From assembly GCF_023507705.1 (NCBI RefSeq), contig NZ_JALBGD010000002.1, positions 62,001 to 126,000 of the forward strand: a stretch of DNA of 64,000 nucleotides. Direction: 5' to 3'. A program made the translations under genes and the position numbers. Below the pieces are notes generated by a model, which was not told the DNA's origin, ran no database searches, and worked only from the letters and a program-made list of their open reading frames with translations. This DNA is from Stappia sp. WLB 29. Its GTDB lineage: Bacteria > Pseudomonadota > Alphaproteobacteria > Rhizobiales > Stappiaceae. Positions 36,165-49,932 of the stretch are shown piece after piece (the stretch's first letter is position 1; each line of letters opens with the position of its first letter).

Positions 36165-37508
36165 ATGGCATCTTCCCGCTCCGCCTTCTTGTCCCTTACC
36201 GTGACAGGCCGCTTCCTGCTCATGGTCGCGACCGCGGCGCTCATCATGATGGCCGGCACGGGCTATGCCTTCTACGTGTTCCGCCGTTCGCTGCTGTCGG
36301 CGCTGGGCGATCCGGTGCAGGCGCAGGAGTTTCTGGGCCCCGCCGCCACCGCCAAGCTCGACGGGCTGATCCTCGACAACATGATCGAGATCGCGCTGGT
36401 CTGCACGCCCGTCGGCATCGCCTTCCTGGCGCTGGCTTTCGTCCTGGCGATGGGGGTGCGGCGGCCGCTGAAGGCGCTGCAGGAAGGGCTCATTGCGCTG
36501 TCGAACGGCGATTTCGGCATCACGGTGGCGGGCGCAGAACGACGCGACGAGATCGGCGCCATCGCCCGTTCGGTGGCGGATTTCCGCGTGCGGCTTTCGC
36601 AAAAGGCGGAGCAGGACGCACGCGAGGCGCTGGAGCAGCAGGAGCGCATGGCGCGCCAGCGCGGCGAGACGCTGAACCAGGTGGCGGCGGAATTCGAACA
36701 GACGGTGGTGGGCGTCGTCCACCGGCTCGGCGATGCGGCCGGGCGCGTGGCGCATCTGACCAAGGATCTCGACGGGGCGGTCGACATGGCCGCAAGCGCT
36801 GTCGAGGACGCCTCGGGCTCCTCGATCCAGGCCTCCAGCTCGGTCTCGACGGCGGCGGAGGCGGCCGACGAGATGACCCAGTCGATCCTGTCGATCGGCC
36901 GGGAGATGGAGCAGGCGGCGGAAATGGCGCGGGCGGCGGTGGAGGAATCGCGCTCGACCGACGCCATCGTCGGCCGGCTGGCGGAGAGCGGACGGGCCAT
37001 CGGCGAGGTGGTCGACCTCATCAAGCAGATCGCCGACCAGACCAACCTGCTGGCGCTGAACGCCACGATCGAGGCGGCGCGGGCCGGGGAAATGGGCCGC
37101 GGCTTCGCCGTCGTCGCCAATGAAGTCAAGACCTTGGCGGGGCAGACCTCGCGGGCGACCGAGGATATCTCGCAGCAGGTCGAGGCGGTGCAGCAGGTGT
37201 CCGAGCAGGCGGTCGGGGCGATCCGCTCCATCGCCGGCACGGTGGAGCGCATCCACTCGATCTCCGACACGATCCTGCAGGCGGTGCAGAAGCAGATGTC
37301 GGCCACCGGCGAGATCAGCCAGAGCGTCGAGTTCGCCACGCAAAGCACCGAGAACGTGGCCTCCAGCATGGACGCGCTCGGCCGTGCCAGCGGCTCGACC
37401 CGGGCCGCGACGGACGAGATCCGCGGCGCGAGCTCGGAACTTGCCCACCTTTCCGAGGCGCTGCGCGAGCAGGTCGGCGGCTTCCTGTCGAGCATCCGCG
37501 CGGCCTGA
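36165..37508 (+). CDS. methyl-accepting chemotaxis protein with minimal periplasmic region
   Basis: A 447-residue chemoreceptor. Two transmembrane helices (about 13-37 and 77-101) enclose only some 40 periplasmic residues, too few for a dCache, 4HB or sCache sensor. A HAMP domain (about 100-155) and a signalling domain follow, with the hairpin tip [38 protein letters not shown] block intact. It ends without the CheR-binding NWETF pentapeptide. It probably senses membrane energy, or a partner protein. No che gene lies nearby. Confidence 0.9.
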   Translation: MASSRSAFLSLTVTGRFLLMVATAALIMMAGTGYAFYVFRRSLLSALGDPVQAQEFLGPAATAKLDGLILDNMIEIALVCTPVGIAFLALAFVLAMGVRRPLKALQEGLIALSNGDFGITVAGAERRDEIGAIARSVADFRVRLSQKAEQDAREALEQQERMARQRGETLNQVAAEFEQTVVGVVHRLGDAAGRVAHLTKDLDGAVDMAASAVEDASGSSIQASSSVSTAAEAADEMTQSILSIGREMEQAAEMARAAVEESRSTDAIVGRLAESGRAIGEVVDLIKQIADQTNLLALNATIEAARAGEMGRGFAVVANEVKTLAGQTSRATEDISQQVEAVQQVSEQAVGAIRSIAGTVERIHSISDTILQAVQKQMSATGEISQSVEFATQSTENVASSMDALGRASGSTRAATDEIRGASSELAHLSEALREQVGGFLSSIRAA

Positions 37509-37620
37509 CCGTCACGGGGATAACCGTTCCGCCGCGCGGTGCCGCCAGGGATCGCGCGGGATGCGGCGGGGCGCACGCCGGACGGGGATAAGTGCGGTTT
37601 TCGGGCCTCGCGAAATTGAG

Positions 37621-37671
37621 AAAGGCGCCGCAAGCGGCGCCTTTCCCTTTGATATTGCTCATCTTTTTTTG
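37621..37671. terminator. terminator region between chemoreceptor and gltD
   Basis: AAAGGCGCCGC, loop AA, GCGGCGCCTTT at 37621-37644, followed on the plus strand by TCCCTTTG and then a T7 run at 37664-37671. Ends the chemoreceptor transcript and may act on the convergent gltD transcript. Confidence 0.7.
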
Positions 37672-37681
37672 AGACGATTTT

Positions 37682-37725
37682 GCAAAATCTTGCGAGATTT
37701 TGCGAAAGGCCGTCTTAAACGGCCT
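37682..37725. terminator. tandem hairpins at the 3' end of the gltBD operon
   Basis: Two hairpins: GCAAAATC/GATTTTGC (37682-37703) and AGGCCGT/ACGGCCT (37707-37725). On the minus strand the second is met first after the gltD stop codon and is followed by TTTCGC, making it the likely gltD terminator; the AT-rich one is a back-up. Confidence 0.55.
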
Positions 37726-37747
37726 CAAGCGTCGCAAATCGCTCCGG

Positions 37748-39178
<1,431 letters not shown>

Positions 39179-39193
39179 GATCTCTCGTCTCCC

Positions 39194-43930
<4,737 letters not shown>

Positions 43931-44609
43931 GTCTGCCCTCTTTCATCCTGCGCCGGGACCGTCCTTCTCCGTTCGGGTCGCGCTCTCTCGCGATCGAGGA
44001 GCCCGGCTCGTCCGTCGAACGGGCGTTCGCCCTGACGCTGACCAGTGAAGCGGACCCGCCCTTTCGGTCCGCCTGTTCCGGCGGTGCGCGTCCCCTCGCG
44101 GGACTTTCCGCCGGCAATCCGTTTCGGTGCTTCGCACCGGCAAGGGCGTCTGCCCCGCATGCCGCAGTCATACGCCGGAAAATGCGCCGGCGGATCCCGC
44201 GACCTGTTGTAGCACACGCTGCCGCCTGCGATCAGCCGTCGGATGCGTTCAGCCCTATCCGACGGGGTGCCGCGGGCGCGGCGCGGGAAGCCGGCCAGCC
44301 CCGGCCGCTTCCCTCCGGCCAAAAGGGACAGTAATCCTGTCCTATCTGGCGGAGGCGCACAATGCCAGATTTCCGGTGGGGGAGCAAGCGGCTTGCAAGC
44401 CCGCGCAAAACTATTTCTTGCGCCATGGCCGGGGGCTTTTGTCATTAATGCAATGCTGTTGTTGCGGGAAGGAAAGAATCTGTCGGTTGCCGGGAGTGGC
44501 ACGGCTCTCGGCAATGTTCCCGGCACGGCTCTCGGCACGGCTTTGGGCATGTGGGGACGGTGGCCGCGCGGGGCTTGCAAGGCCGCGCGCGGCGGTCTTA
44601 GATCGCGCC
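43931..44609. other. long intergenic region: hairpin-rich gltB leader and repeats, no gene
   Basis: 679 bp between the divergent gltB and threonine aldolase genes. From 44019 to 44139, several short hairpins stand in a row: GGGCG-TT-CGCCC at 44020-44031, GCGGAC/GTCCGC around 44050-44072, GTCCC/GGGAC at 44090-44104 and CGGTGC-TTC-GCACCG at 44125-44139. They would fold in the gltB 5' untranslated RNA. Further along, three copies of a 16-bp repeat lie at 44498-44549. No known riboswitch was recognised, and no convincing reading frame. Confidence 0.45.
44498..44549 (+). repeat. three copies of a 16-bp direct repeat
   Basis: GGCACGGCTCTCGGCA at 44498-44513 and 44522-44537, and a third copy with two changes at 44534-44549 that shares four bases with the second. 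They lie 60-110 bp upstream of the threonine aldolase start. They could be iterated regulator sites or a simple slippage product. Confidence 0.7.
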
Positions 44610-45644
44610 ATGATCTTCGCCAGCGACAATTGGGCGGGCGCCTCGCAGCCGGTCATGGATGCGATGCTCCGCCACAACACGGGCGCCGCGCCGGCCTACG
44701 GCACGGACCCGCTCACCCTCAAGGTTCGCGACCGGTTTCGCGAGATCTTCGAGAAAGACGACCTCACGGTCTGGTTCACCGCGACCGGCACGGCGGCCAA
44801 TGCGCTGACCATGGCGGCCTGCGCAAGGCCCGGCGGGCTGGTGCTGACCAGCGATACCGCCCATGTGCTGTGCGACGAGTGGGGGGCGACGGAGTTCTTC
44901 TCGCACGGCATGAAGATGGTGCCGGTGGAAACGCGGAACGGACGGATCTCCGCAAGCGCGCTGTCGCGCGAACTGGCCAAGCACCCGGCCGGCAGCCGCT
45001 TCGGCACGCCGGTGGCGATGAGCCTGACCCAGGCGAGCGAGTGCGGTACGGTCTACCGGCTCGGCGAACTGGCGGCGCTGACAGGGGCGGCGAAGGAACG
45101 CGGTCTCGTCTGCCACATGGACGGCGCGCGCTTCGCCAATGCCCTGGTGCATCTGGGATGCAGCCCGGCGGACATGACCTGGAAGGCGGGGATCGACGTC
45201 CTCTCCTTCGGCGGCACCAAGAACGGCTGCTGGTGCGCCGAGGCGATCGTGGTGTTCAACCAGGACGCCTTGCGCGATCTTGCCGCGCACCGCTCGCGCG
45301 CCGGGCACCTGTTCTCCAAGTCGCGCTTCGTCGCCGCCCAGCTCGACGGCTATCTGGAGAACGATCACTGGCTGGACTGCGCCCGGCACGCCAACGCGAT
45401 GGCGAGCGCGCTTGCCGACGGGCTTGCGGCTTCCGGCCATGCGCTCGCCCATCCGGTGGAGGCGAACGAGGTGTTCCCGGTTCTCAGCCTTGCCACCATC
45501 GCGCGGCTGCGCGAGGCGGGAGCGGCGTTCTACGAATGGCCGGAGATCAAGGCGGGCGAGGGGCTTTCCGGCGTGCGGCTGGTGACGTCGTTTGCGACGA
45601 CGACCGAGGAGGTCGCGCGCTTCCTGGAGGTCGCCGGAGGGTAG
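44610..45644 (+). CDS. low-specificity L-threonine aldolase
   Basis: A 344-residue PLP enzyme of fold type I that cleaves L-threonine or allo-threonine to glycine and acetaldehyde. SFGGTKNGCW carries the PLP lysine Lys204; HMDGARFANA holds the Asp-Gly-Ala-Arg motif binding PLP phosphate and carboxylate. The length is normal for LtaE-like enzymes. The ATG at 44610 is the start of the conserved region (FASDNWAGASQPVM); no homology extends upstream. It may also act on beta-hydroxy amino acids in general. Stand-alone gene. Confidence 0.9.
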   Translation: MIFASDNWAGASQPVMDAMLRHNTGAAPAYGTDPLTLKVRDRFREIFEKDDLTVWFTATGTAANALTMAACARPGGLVLTSDTAHVLCDEWGATEFFSHGMKMVPVETRNGRISASALSRELAKHPAGSRFGTPVAMSLTQASECGTVYRLGELAALTGAAKERGLVCHMDGARFANALVHLGCSPADMTWKAGIDVLSFGGTKNGCWCAEAIVVFNQDALRDLAAHRSRAGHLFSKSRFVAAQLDGYLENDHWLDCARHANAMASALADGLAASGHALAHPVEANEVFPVLSLATIARLREAGAAFYEWPEIKAGEGLSGVRLVTSFATTTEEVARFLEVAGG

Positions 45645-45787
45645 GGGCGGCTCCGCGGGGAAGAATTTTCTCCGCACGCGGCTTTCTGGCCGGGAATTTG
45701 GAAAGCGTTTTCGCGTTTCGGATTGGCGCAAAGCCGGACGGGGCTAGCCTCACGCCGATTCCATCCCGACGACCGGAGCGACTGCCG

Positions 45788-46246
45788 ATGAAGATCCATC
45801 CCACCGAGGACATGCATGTCCTGTCGATCGCCCGACGGCTGACCATTCCCGAGGTGGCGTCGGCCGCCGCCGATCTGTCGACGGCGATCGAGGCGGAGCG
45901 CGAGCGTGCGGGCCTTGCGGCGGCAGGGCCGTGGACCTTCATCGCGCAGAACCTGCCGCGCGACGGCAAGACCGCGTTCGACTGGCGCATCTGCCTGCCG
46001 GTGGCGGGGGCTGCCGCCTATGACGGCCCGCTGGAGCTCTTGCATCTGGAGCCGGTGATGGTCGCTTCCGCCGTGCATCTGGGGCCGGTCCGGACCCTGT
46101 TCACGCAGGGCTACGCGCCCTTGCTGCGCGCCGTCGGCGAGACGCGGCACCACCTGTCGGGCCAGAGCCGGGAAGTCTATCACGACTGGCGCGGCGGCAA
46201 GGCCGGCTACAACCGGATCGAGATCCAGTTCGAACTGTCGCGCTGA
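45788..46246 (+). CDS. GyrI-like/AraC-effector-binding-domain protein
   Basis: A 152-residue cytoplasmic protein with the repeated beta-alpha-beta-beta layout of SOUL/GyrI-like small-molecule-binding domains: an opening DMHVLSIARRLTIPEVASA helix, a central WRICLPV strand, LHLEPVMVASAVHLGPV strand/turn and a YHDWRGGKAGYNRIEIQFELS end. It has no DNA-binding part. Such stand-alone domains may sequester or hydrolyse drugs, or cyclopropanoids in some families; here the ligand is unknown. The ATG at 45788 has CGGAGC ten bases upstream. Confidence 0.6.
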   Translation: MKIHPTEDMHVLSIARRLTIPEVASAAADLSTAIEAERERAGLAAAGPWTFIAQNLPRDGKTAFDWRICLPVAGAAAYDGPLELLHLEPVMVASAVHLGPVRTLFTQGYAPLLRAVGETRHHLSGQSREVYHDWRGGKAGYNRIEIQFELSR

Positions 46247-46257
46247 AGGGGCATCCC

Positions 46258-46330
46258 GAACGAAAGGCGCCCGGCCTTGGAAAAGGCCGGCCAGAACGAA
46301 AAGCGCCCGACCTTGGGAAAGGCCGGGCGC
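46258..46330 (-). terminator. tandem duplicated terminators of the hsp20 gene
   Basis: Two similar units of about 33 bp (46258-46290 and 46294-46327), each with GAACGAAA, GCGCCCG and an A-rich hairpin CCTTGG(G)AAAAGG. Read on the minus strand, the first met is CGCCCGGCC...GGTCGGGCG followed by CTTTTCG, a good intrinsic terminator; the second is followed by CCTTTCG. They end the hsp20 transcript. Confidence 0.7.
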
Positions 46331-46401
46331 GGGGGGCAGGCATGTCTCTCGCCGAGGGGGGATCGCGAGGGCCGCGCCTGCCGGGTGTCAGTGCCTGATC
46401 T

Positions 46402-46851
46402 TTAGTGGGTGCTGCCCTCGATCTGCTTCTGGCCGGCCTTGCCGATCTCGATCTTGCGGGGCTTCATCGCCTCCGGGATCTCGCGGGCAAGGTCGATATG
46501 CAGCAGGCCGTTCTCCAGGCTGGCGCCCTTGACCTCCACATGGTCGGCGAGCTGGAAGCGGCGCTCGAAGGCGCGCGAGGCGATGCCGCGGTAGAGCACC
46601 TCGCCGGCCTCGGTCTCCTGGGCGCGCTCGCCCTTGACCGAGAGCGTGTGCTCCTTGGCCTCGATCGTCAGGTCGGCCTCGCCGAAGCCGGCCACCGCCA
46701 TGGTGATGCGGTAGGCGTTCTCGCCCGTGCGCTCGATATTGTAGGGCGGATAGCTCGGCGTCTCCTGGCCCGTGGTGGTGTCGAGCATGGAGAGCAGGCG
46801 GTCGAAGCCGACGGTGGAACGATAGAGCGGGCTGAAATCGAAGTGACGCAT
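46402..46851 (-). CDS. small heat-shock protein, Hsp20/IbpA family
   Basis: A 149-residue alpha-crystallin-type chaperone that holds unfolded proteins during heat stress. The alpha-crystallin domain (about 38-128) opens PPYNIERTGENAYRITMAVAGF and includes the KGERAQE strand; the conserved FERRFQLADHVEV and GLLHIDLAREIPE motifs close it. The C-terminal tail holds KPRKIEI, the I-x-I-type anchor. Rhizobial class A small Hsp. AGGA lies seven bases before the ATG but is predicted to be hidden in a thermometer hairpin; an RpoH-type promoter lies 110-140 bp upstream. Confidence 0.93.
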   Translation of the reverse strand: MRHFDFSPLYRSTVGFDRLLSMLDTTTGQETPSYPPYNIERTGENAYRITMAVAGFGEADLTIEAKEHTLSVKGERAQETEAGEVLYRGIASRAFERRFQLADHVEVKGASLENGLLHIDLAREIPEAMKPRKIEIGKAGQKQIEGSTH

Positions 46852-46957
46852 CGGTGTGTCCTCTCGTTGAGCAACAGATGATGGTGCCGGTTCCGCTATG
46901 TCCCGCCGTCATGGCCGGGAGGGGAACCGTATGCGGGCCCGTTCTTGGCGCCCGCGA
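46852..46957 (-). promoter_or_regulatory. ROSE-like RNA thermometer in the hsp20 leader
   Basis: The predicted leader is about 105 nt. Next to the start codon, UUGCUC (46874-46869) can pair with GAGGA (46863-46859) across the loop AACGA, hiding the AGGA ribosome site. This is the UUGCU/AGGA pairing with an internal G-G that defines ROSE elements. Upstream, a larger stem pairs CGGUUCC (46929-46923) with GGAACCG (46894-46888), with an inner UCCCG/CGGGA stem. The position, length and motif all fit rhizobial small-Hsp thermometers. The fold was drawn by eye. Confidence 0.72.
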
Positions 46958-46963
46958 CTTACG

Positions 46964-46992
46964 AGATGGGGAGGGCGAAATCGGCTTTCAAG
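46964..46992 (-). promoter_or_regulatory. RpoH (sigma-32) type promoter of hsp20
   Basis: On the minus strand: CTTGAA (46992-46987), 15 bp, CCCCATCT (46971-46964). This is very close to the heat-shock sigma-factor consensus. The predicted start is near 46957, giving a leader of about 105 nt, which matches the thermometer. Confidence 0.8.
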
Positions 46993-47142
46993 AGGGCGGC
47001 AAGGGGTGCCCGGGATCGGCGCGGCAAACGGATTTTCGACCTGAACGTCAGGTGAACGGAGCCTTCCGGGAGGGTTCACGCGCAAGAGCGCATCTTTCCG
47101 ATCGTCAACCGGCGCTGACGCGCCCCAACAGGAGACAGATCC

Positions 47143-47550
47143 ATGAGGAAGTCGCTTCTTGCCGCCGTCGCCGCCCTTGGCGTCGTCCTTTCCGTTCCCA
47201 GCGCCCAGGCGCTCGATATCCGCATCGGCTCCGGCCCGGCCGGCGCCTCCAGCGGTGCCAGCGTCGAGGTGCAACTGGTCGGCCACCGCCACAACCGGCG
47301 CGGCTACCGGCTCGACCGGCTCGGCCCGCGCCAGATCGTCAACCGGCTGCACCGCCAGGGCTTCCGCAACATCAGCCGCTTGCGTCATCGCGGCCATGTC
47401 TATGTCGCCCATGCCCGCGGCTATCGCGGCGTCCAGCAGCGCCTGGTGGTGGATGCCTATTCGGGCCGGGTCGTCGGCCGCACCGTGATCGGCCACCGGG
47501 GCGGTCACGGCTGGGGCGGTCACGGCCGGGGCGGCTACGGCCGCCTGTAA
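47143..47550 (+). CDS. secreted PepSY-like domain protein with Gly/His-rich tail
   Basis: A 135-residue exported protein. The signal peptide ends near AQA (residue 23). The middle (about 50-110) resembles a PepSY repeat: a helix IVNRLHRQGFRNISRL, then VYVAHARGYRG, then QRLVVDAYSGRVVGR. The last 20 residues alternate Gly, His and Arg (HRGGHGWGGHGRGG), possibly metal-binding. The role is unknown. AGGAGA lies upstream of the ATG. It stands divergent from hsp20, with 291 bp between them. Confidence 0.65.
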   Translation: MRKSLLAAVAALGVVLSVPSAQALDIRIGSGPAGASSGASVEVQLVGHRHNRRGYRLDRLGPRQIVNRLHRQGFRNISRLRHRGHVYVAHARGYRGVQQRLVVDAYSGRVVGRTVIGHRGGHGWGGHGRGGYGRL

Positions 47551-47710
47551 TCGCAGCCGGCTTGCCTGCCTGCAGGAACCCGAACGGGGTCGCCGGAGTT
47601 GAGCCGGCGGCCCCGCTCCTGTATGGGTCAGAGCACGGGGATCGCAGGATTTGCGGCGACGCCGGCTGCGATGCCGGAAGATCGGCCGGAACGTTTTGGA
47701 GCGCGACGCG

Positions 47711-48676
47711 GTGGCAATGGAGCTCTACGATCATCCGGAAAACCCGGTGCCCGCCGGAGCGATCTGCCAGCAGGTGACGACGCCCGACGGTATCCGCCTG
47801 CGCACCGCGCGCTGGATGCCCGACCGCAGCCCGCTCAAGGGCACGGTGACGCTGCTGCAGGGCCGGGCCGAGTTCATCGAGAAATATTTCGAGACCGTCG
47901 CCGACCTGCGCGCCCGCGGCTTCGCCGTCGTCACCTTCGACTGGCGCGGCCAGGGCGGGTCGCAGCGCCTGCTCTCCAATCCGCGGCGCGGCCATGTGGA
48001 CGATTTCGCCGATTTCGTCACGGACCTCGACACGGTGATGAGCAAGGTGACGCTCGCCGCCATGCCCGGCCCGCACCACGTGCTCGCCCATTCGACCGGC
48101 GGCGCGGTGCTGCTGCTGGCGGCCGAACGGCTGCGCACCCGCATCGAGCGGGCGGTGCTGTCGGCGCCGCTGATCGGCCTCGGCAAGGTCGGGCTGCCGC
48201 AAAAGGTGATCTGCCCGCTGTCGGCGGCGCTGTCCTCCATCGGCCTCGGCACGGCCTTCGTGCCCGGCGGCACGGACAAGTTCCACATGCCGTTCGAGGG
48301 CAATCCGCTCACCAGCGACGAGTTCCGCTTCCGCCGCAACGAGGCGGTGCTCACCGCCCATCCGGACCTGGAGATCGGGGCGCCGACCATCGACTGGCTG
48401 GCGGCGGCCTGCCGGGCGATGACGCGGTTCTTCGAGCCCGATTTCGGCCCCTCGCTGCAGGTGCCGGTGCTGCTGGTCGCCTCGACCGGCGACCGCATCG
48501 TCTCGTCGCGGGAAAGCGAGCGCTTCGCCCGCCAGACCCGCTCCTGCCGCTATCTGGAAATCGCCGGCTCGCGCCACGAACTGCTGATGGAAGACGATTT
48601 CCACCGCGACCAGTTCCTGGCCGCCTTCGACGCCTTCGTCGCAGACGGCGAGCCGGTCGGCGCCTGGAGCTACTGA
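47711..48676 (+). CDS. alpha/beta hydrolase, lysophospholipase (PldB)-like
   Basis: About 321 residues. The nucleophile elbow is AHSTGG (Ser in the usual GHSMGG position), the acid STGDRIV and the His in GSRHELLMED, so the triad is complete. The TPDGIRLRTARWMP opening and FDWRGQGGSQRL block fit the monoacylglycerol lipase/lysophospholipase L2 group. The start is GTG at 47711 (GGAG nine bases upstream) or ATG at 47717. It overlaps the 3' end of the convergent hisN by 7 bp. Confidence 0.85.
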   Translation: MAMELYDHPENPVPAGAICQQVTTPDGIRLRTARWMPDRSPLKGTVTLLQGRAEFIEKYFETVADLRARGFAVVTFDWRGQGGSQRLLSNPRRGHVDDFADFVTDLDTVMSKVTLAAMPGPHHVLAHSTGGAVLLLAAERLRTRIERAVLSAPLIGLGKVGLPQKVICPLSAALSSIGLGTAFVPGGTDKFHMPFEGNPLTSDEFRFRRNEAVLTAHPDLEIGAPTIDWLAAACRAMTRFFEPDFGPSLQVPVLLVASTGDRIVSSRESERFARQTRSCRYLEIAGSRHELLMEDDFHRDQFLAAFDAFVADGEPVGAWSY

Positions 48677-49461
48677 GCGGCGGAGGCGAGGATCTCCAGC
48701 ACCTTTTCATGCAGCGCCGGATCGCCGGAGGCGACGATCTGGCCGCCATTCGCCGGCGAGCCGCCGCGCCAGTCGGTCACCACGCCGCCGGCGCCCTCGA
48801 TGATCGGGGCCAGCGCGACGATGTCGTAGGGCTGCAGGCCGGTCTCGACGACGAGGTCGACCTGGCCGCTGGCGACCATCGCATAGCCGTAGCAATCGGT
48901 GCCGTAGCGGGCGGTGCGCACGGCGCCCTCGATCCGCCGGTAGGCGTCCGCCTCGGCGCCCCGGAACAGGCCGGGATGGGTGGTGCACATGATCGCCTGT
49001 GCGAGGTCCGCGCAAGGACGGGTGGAAAGGGGGCGGGTGCCCTCGCGGTTGACCAGCCAGGCCTGTTCGCAATCTCCGACGAACCGCTCCTCCACGTAGG
49101 GCTGGTCCATGACGCCGAAGACCGGCTTGCCGCCGCGCGTCAGGCCGACCAGCGTGCCCCAGGTCGGCAGGCCGCAGATGAAGGCGCGGGTGCCGTCGAT
49201 GGGATCGAGCACCCAGACATGCTCGGCGTCGAGACGGACACTGCCGTGCTCCTCGCCGAGGATGCCGTGCTGCGGAAAGCGCGCCTCGATCAGCGCCCGC
49301 AAGGCCTCCTCGCCGGCCCGGTCGGCGACCGTCACCGGATCGAAGCCCTCGGCCAGCTTGTTCTCCACCGACAGGGCCGCGCGGAAATGCGGAAGGATGG
49401 CGGCGGCGGAGGCCTGGCACAGCTCGGCCGAGAAGGCGGCGAGATCGTCGGAGGTGGGCAT
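48670..49461 (-). CDS. hisN: histidinol-phosphatase, inositol-monophosphatase family
   Basis: A 263-residue Mg2+-dependent phosphatase of the IMPase superfamily. The metal-binding blocks are GILGEEHG and VWVLDPIDGTRAFICGLPTWGTLVGL; the C-terminal LQPYDIVALAPIIEGAGGVVTDW block is characteristic. The length and the F-I-C-G-L-P-T-W block match HisN, the histidinol-phosphate phosphatase of alphaproteobacteria, more than SuhB or CysQ. The ATG at 49459-49461 is the start of the conserved region. No other his gene lies within the window. Confidence 0.85.
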   Translation of the reverse strand: MPTSDDLAAFSAELCQASAAAILPHFRAALSVENKLAEGFDPVTVADRAGEEALRALIEARFPQHGILGEEHGSVRLDAEHVWVLDPIDGTRAFICGLPTWGTLVGLTRGGKPVFGVMDQPYVEERFVGDCEQAWLVNREGTRPLSTRPCADLAQAIMCTTHPGLFRGAEADAYRRIEGAVRTARYGTDCYGYAMVASGQVDLVVETGLQPYDIVALAPIIEGAGGVVTDWRGGSPANGGQIVASGDPALHEKVLEILASAAQ

Positions 49462-49763
49462 GGGCGGGTCCTTCCGGAGCAAGGGCGGGGAGAGGGGCGG
49501 CGTGTAGGCGAAAGATCCTGCCCGCAATAGCGCGGGAACGGCGAACGGGCAATCTCTGCGGGGCGAAGCGCCGGCGCGGAGCAGTTGATGAAATTATAGG
49601 CAAATGAGGATGTGGCGCACTTTTGAGCGGGTCGGAGTGCCGGAATCGGGGCCTCAGACGAATTATTCAAGAAGATTTATTAAAGCATAGGTATTTGAAA
49701 AGTATGTAATTTTCCGATATTCGCGCTGCTGCAGGCGAGAAAAATCCGGATGCCATATTGACT
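49462..49763. other. intergenic region, partly AT-rich, no gene seen
   Basis: About 300 bp upstream of hisN. From about 49655 to 49780 the sequence is unusually A+T-rich (ATTTATTAAAGCATAGG and similar). It may hold the hisN promoter region on the minus strand and the promoter of the plus-strand sRNA candidate (TTGACT at 49758-49763). No convincing reading frame. Confidence 0.4.
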
Positions 49764-49789
49764 TTTGTGCGCCGCGATGGAAACTTGTT

Positions 49790-49880
49790 GCAGTGCGATA
49801 TGGCTTGCCGTGTCGCGCCGCCCTCCTTGGGCGTTTCCTCCCTAGACTCGGGCCGCCTCGCAAGAGAGCGGCCCTTTTTT
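49790..49880 (+). ncRNA. candidate small RNA with anti-Shine-Dalgarno motifs
   Basis: A strong intrinsic terminator on the plus strand (GGGCCGC at 49850-49856, GCGGCCC at 49868-49874, inner CTC-GCAA-GAG, then six T) stands where no plus-strand gene ends: both flanking genes are on the minus strand. Upstream lie TTGACT at 49758-49763 and two pyrimidine motifs. CCUCCUU is displayed in the loop of the hairpin CGCCC-UCCUU-GGGCG (49819-49833), and UUUCCUCCCU (49834-49843) is single-stranded. Both complement ribosome-binding sites, as in several alphaproteobacterial sRNAs. The 5' end is a guess and the -10 box is weak. Confidence 0.5.
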
Positions 49881-49932
49881 CTGGCCGCTCAGGCAAGTGT
49901 GCGATCGTGGCGTTTCGAGCGGTCGGGGACGG

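Noticed and set aside
49663..49896. A 77-codon minus-strand frame between hisN and the formylglutamate amidohydrolase
   Set aside because: No ribosome site, composition changes midway with the AT-rich stretch, and it overlaps the sRNA terminator.
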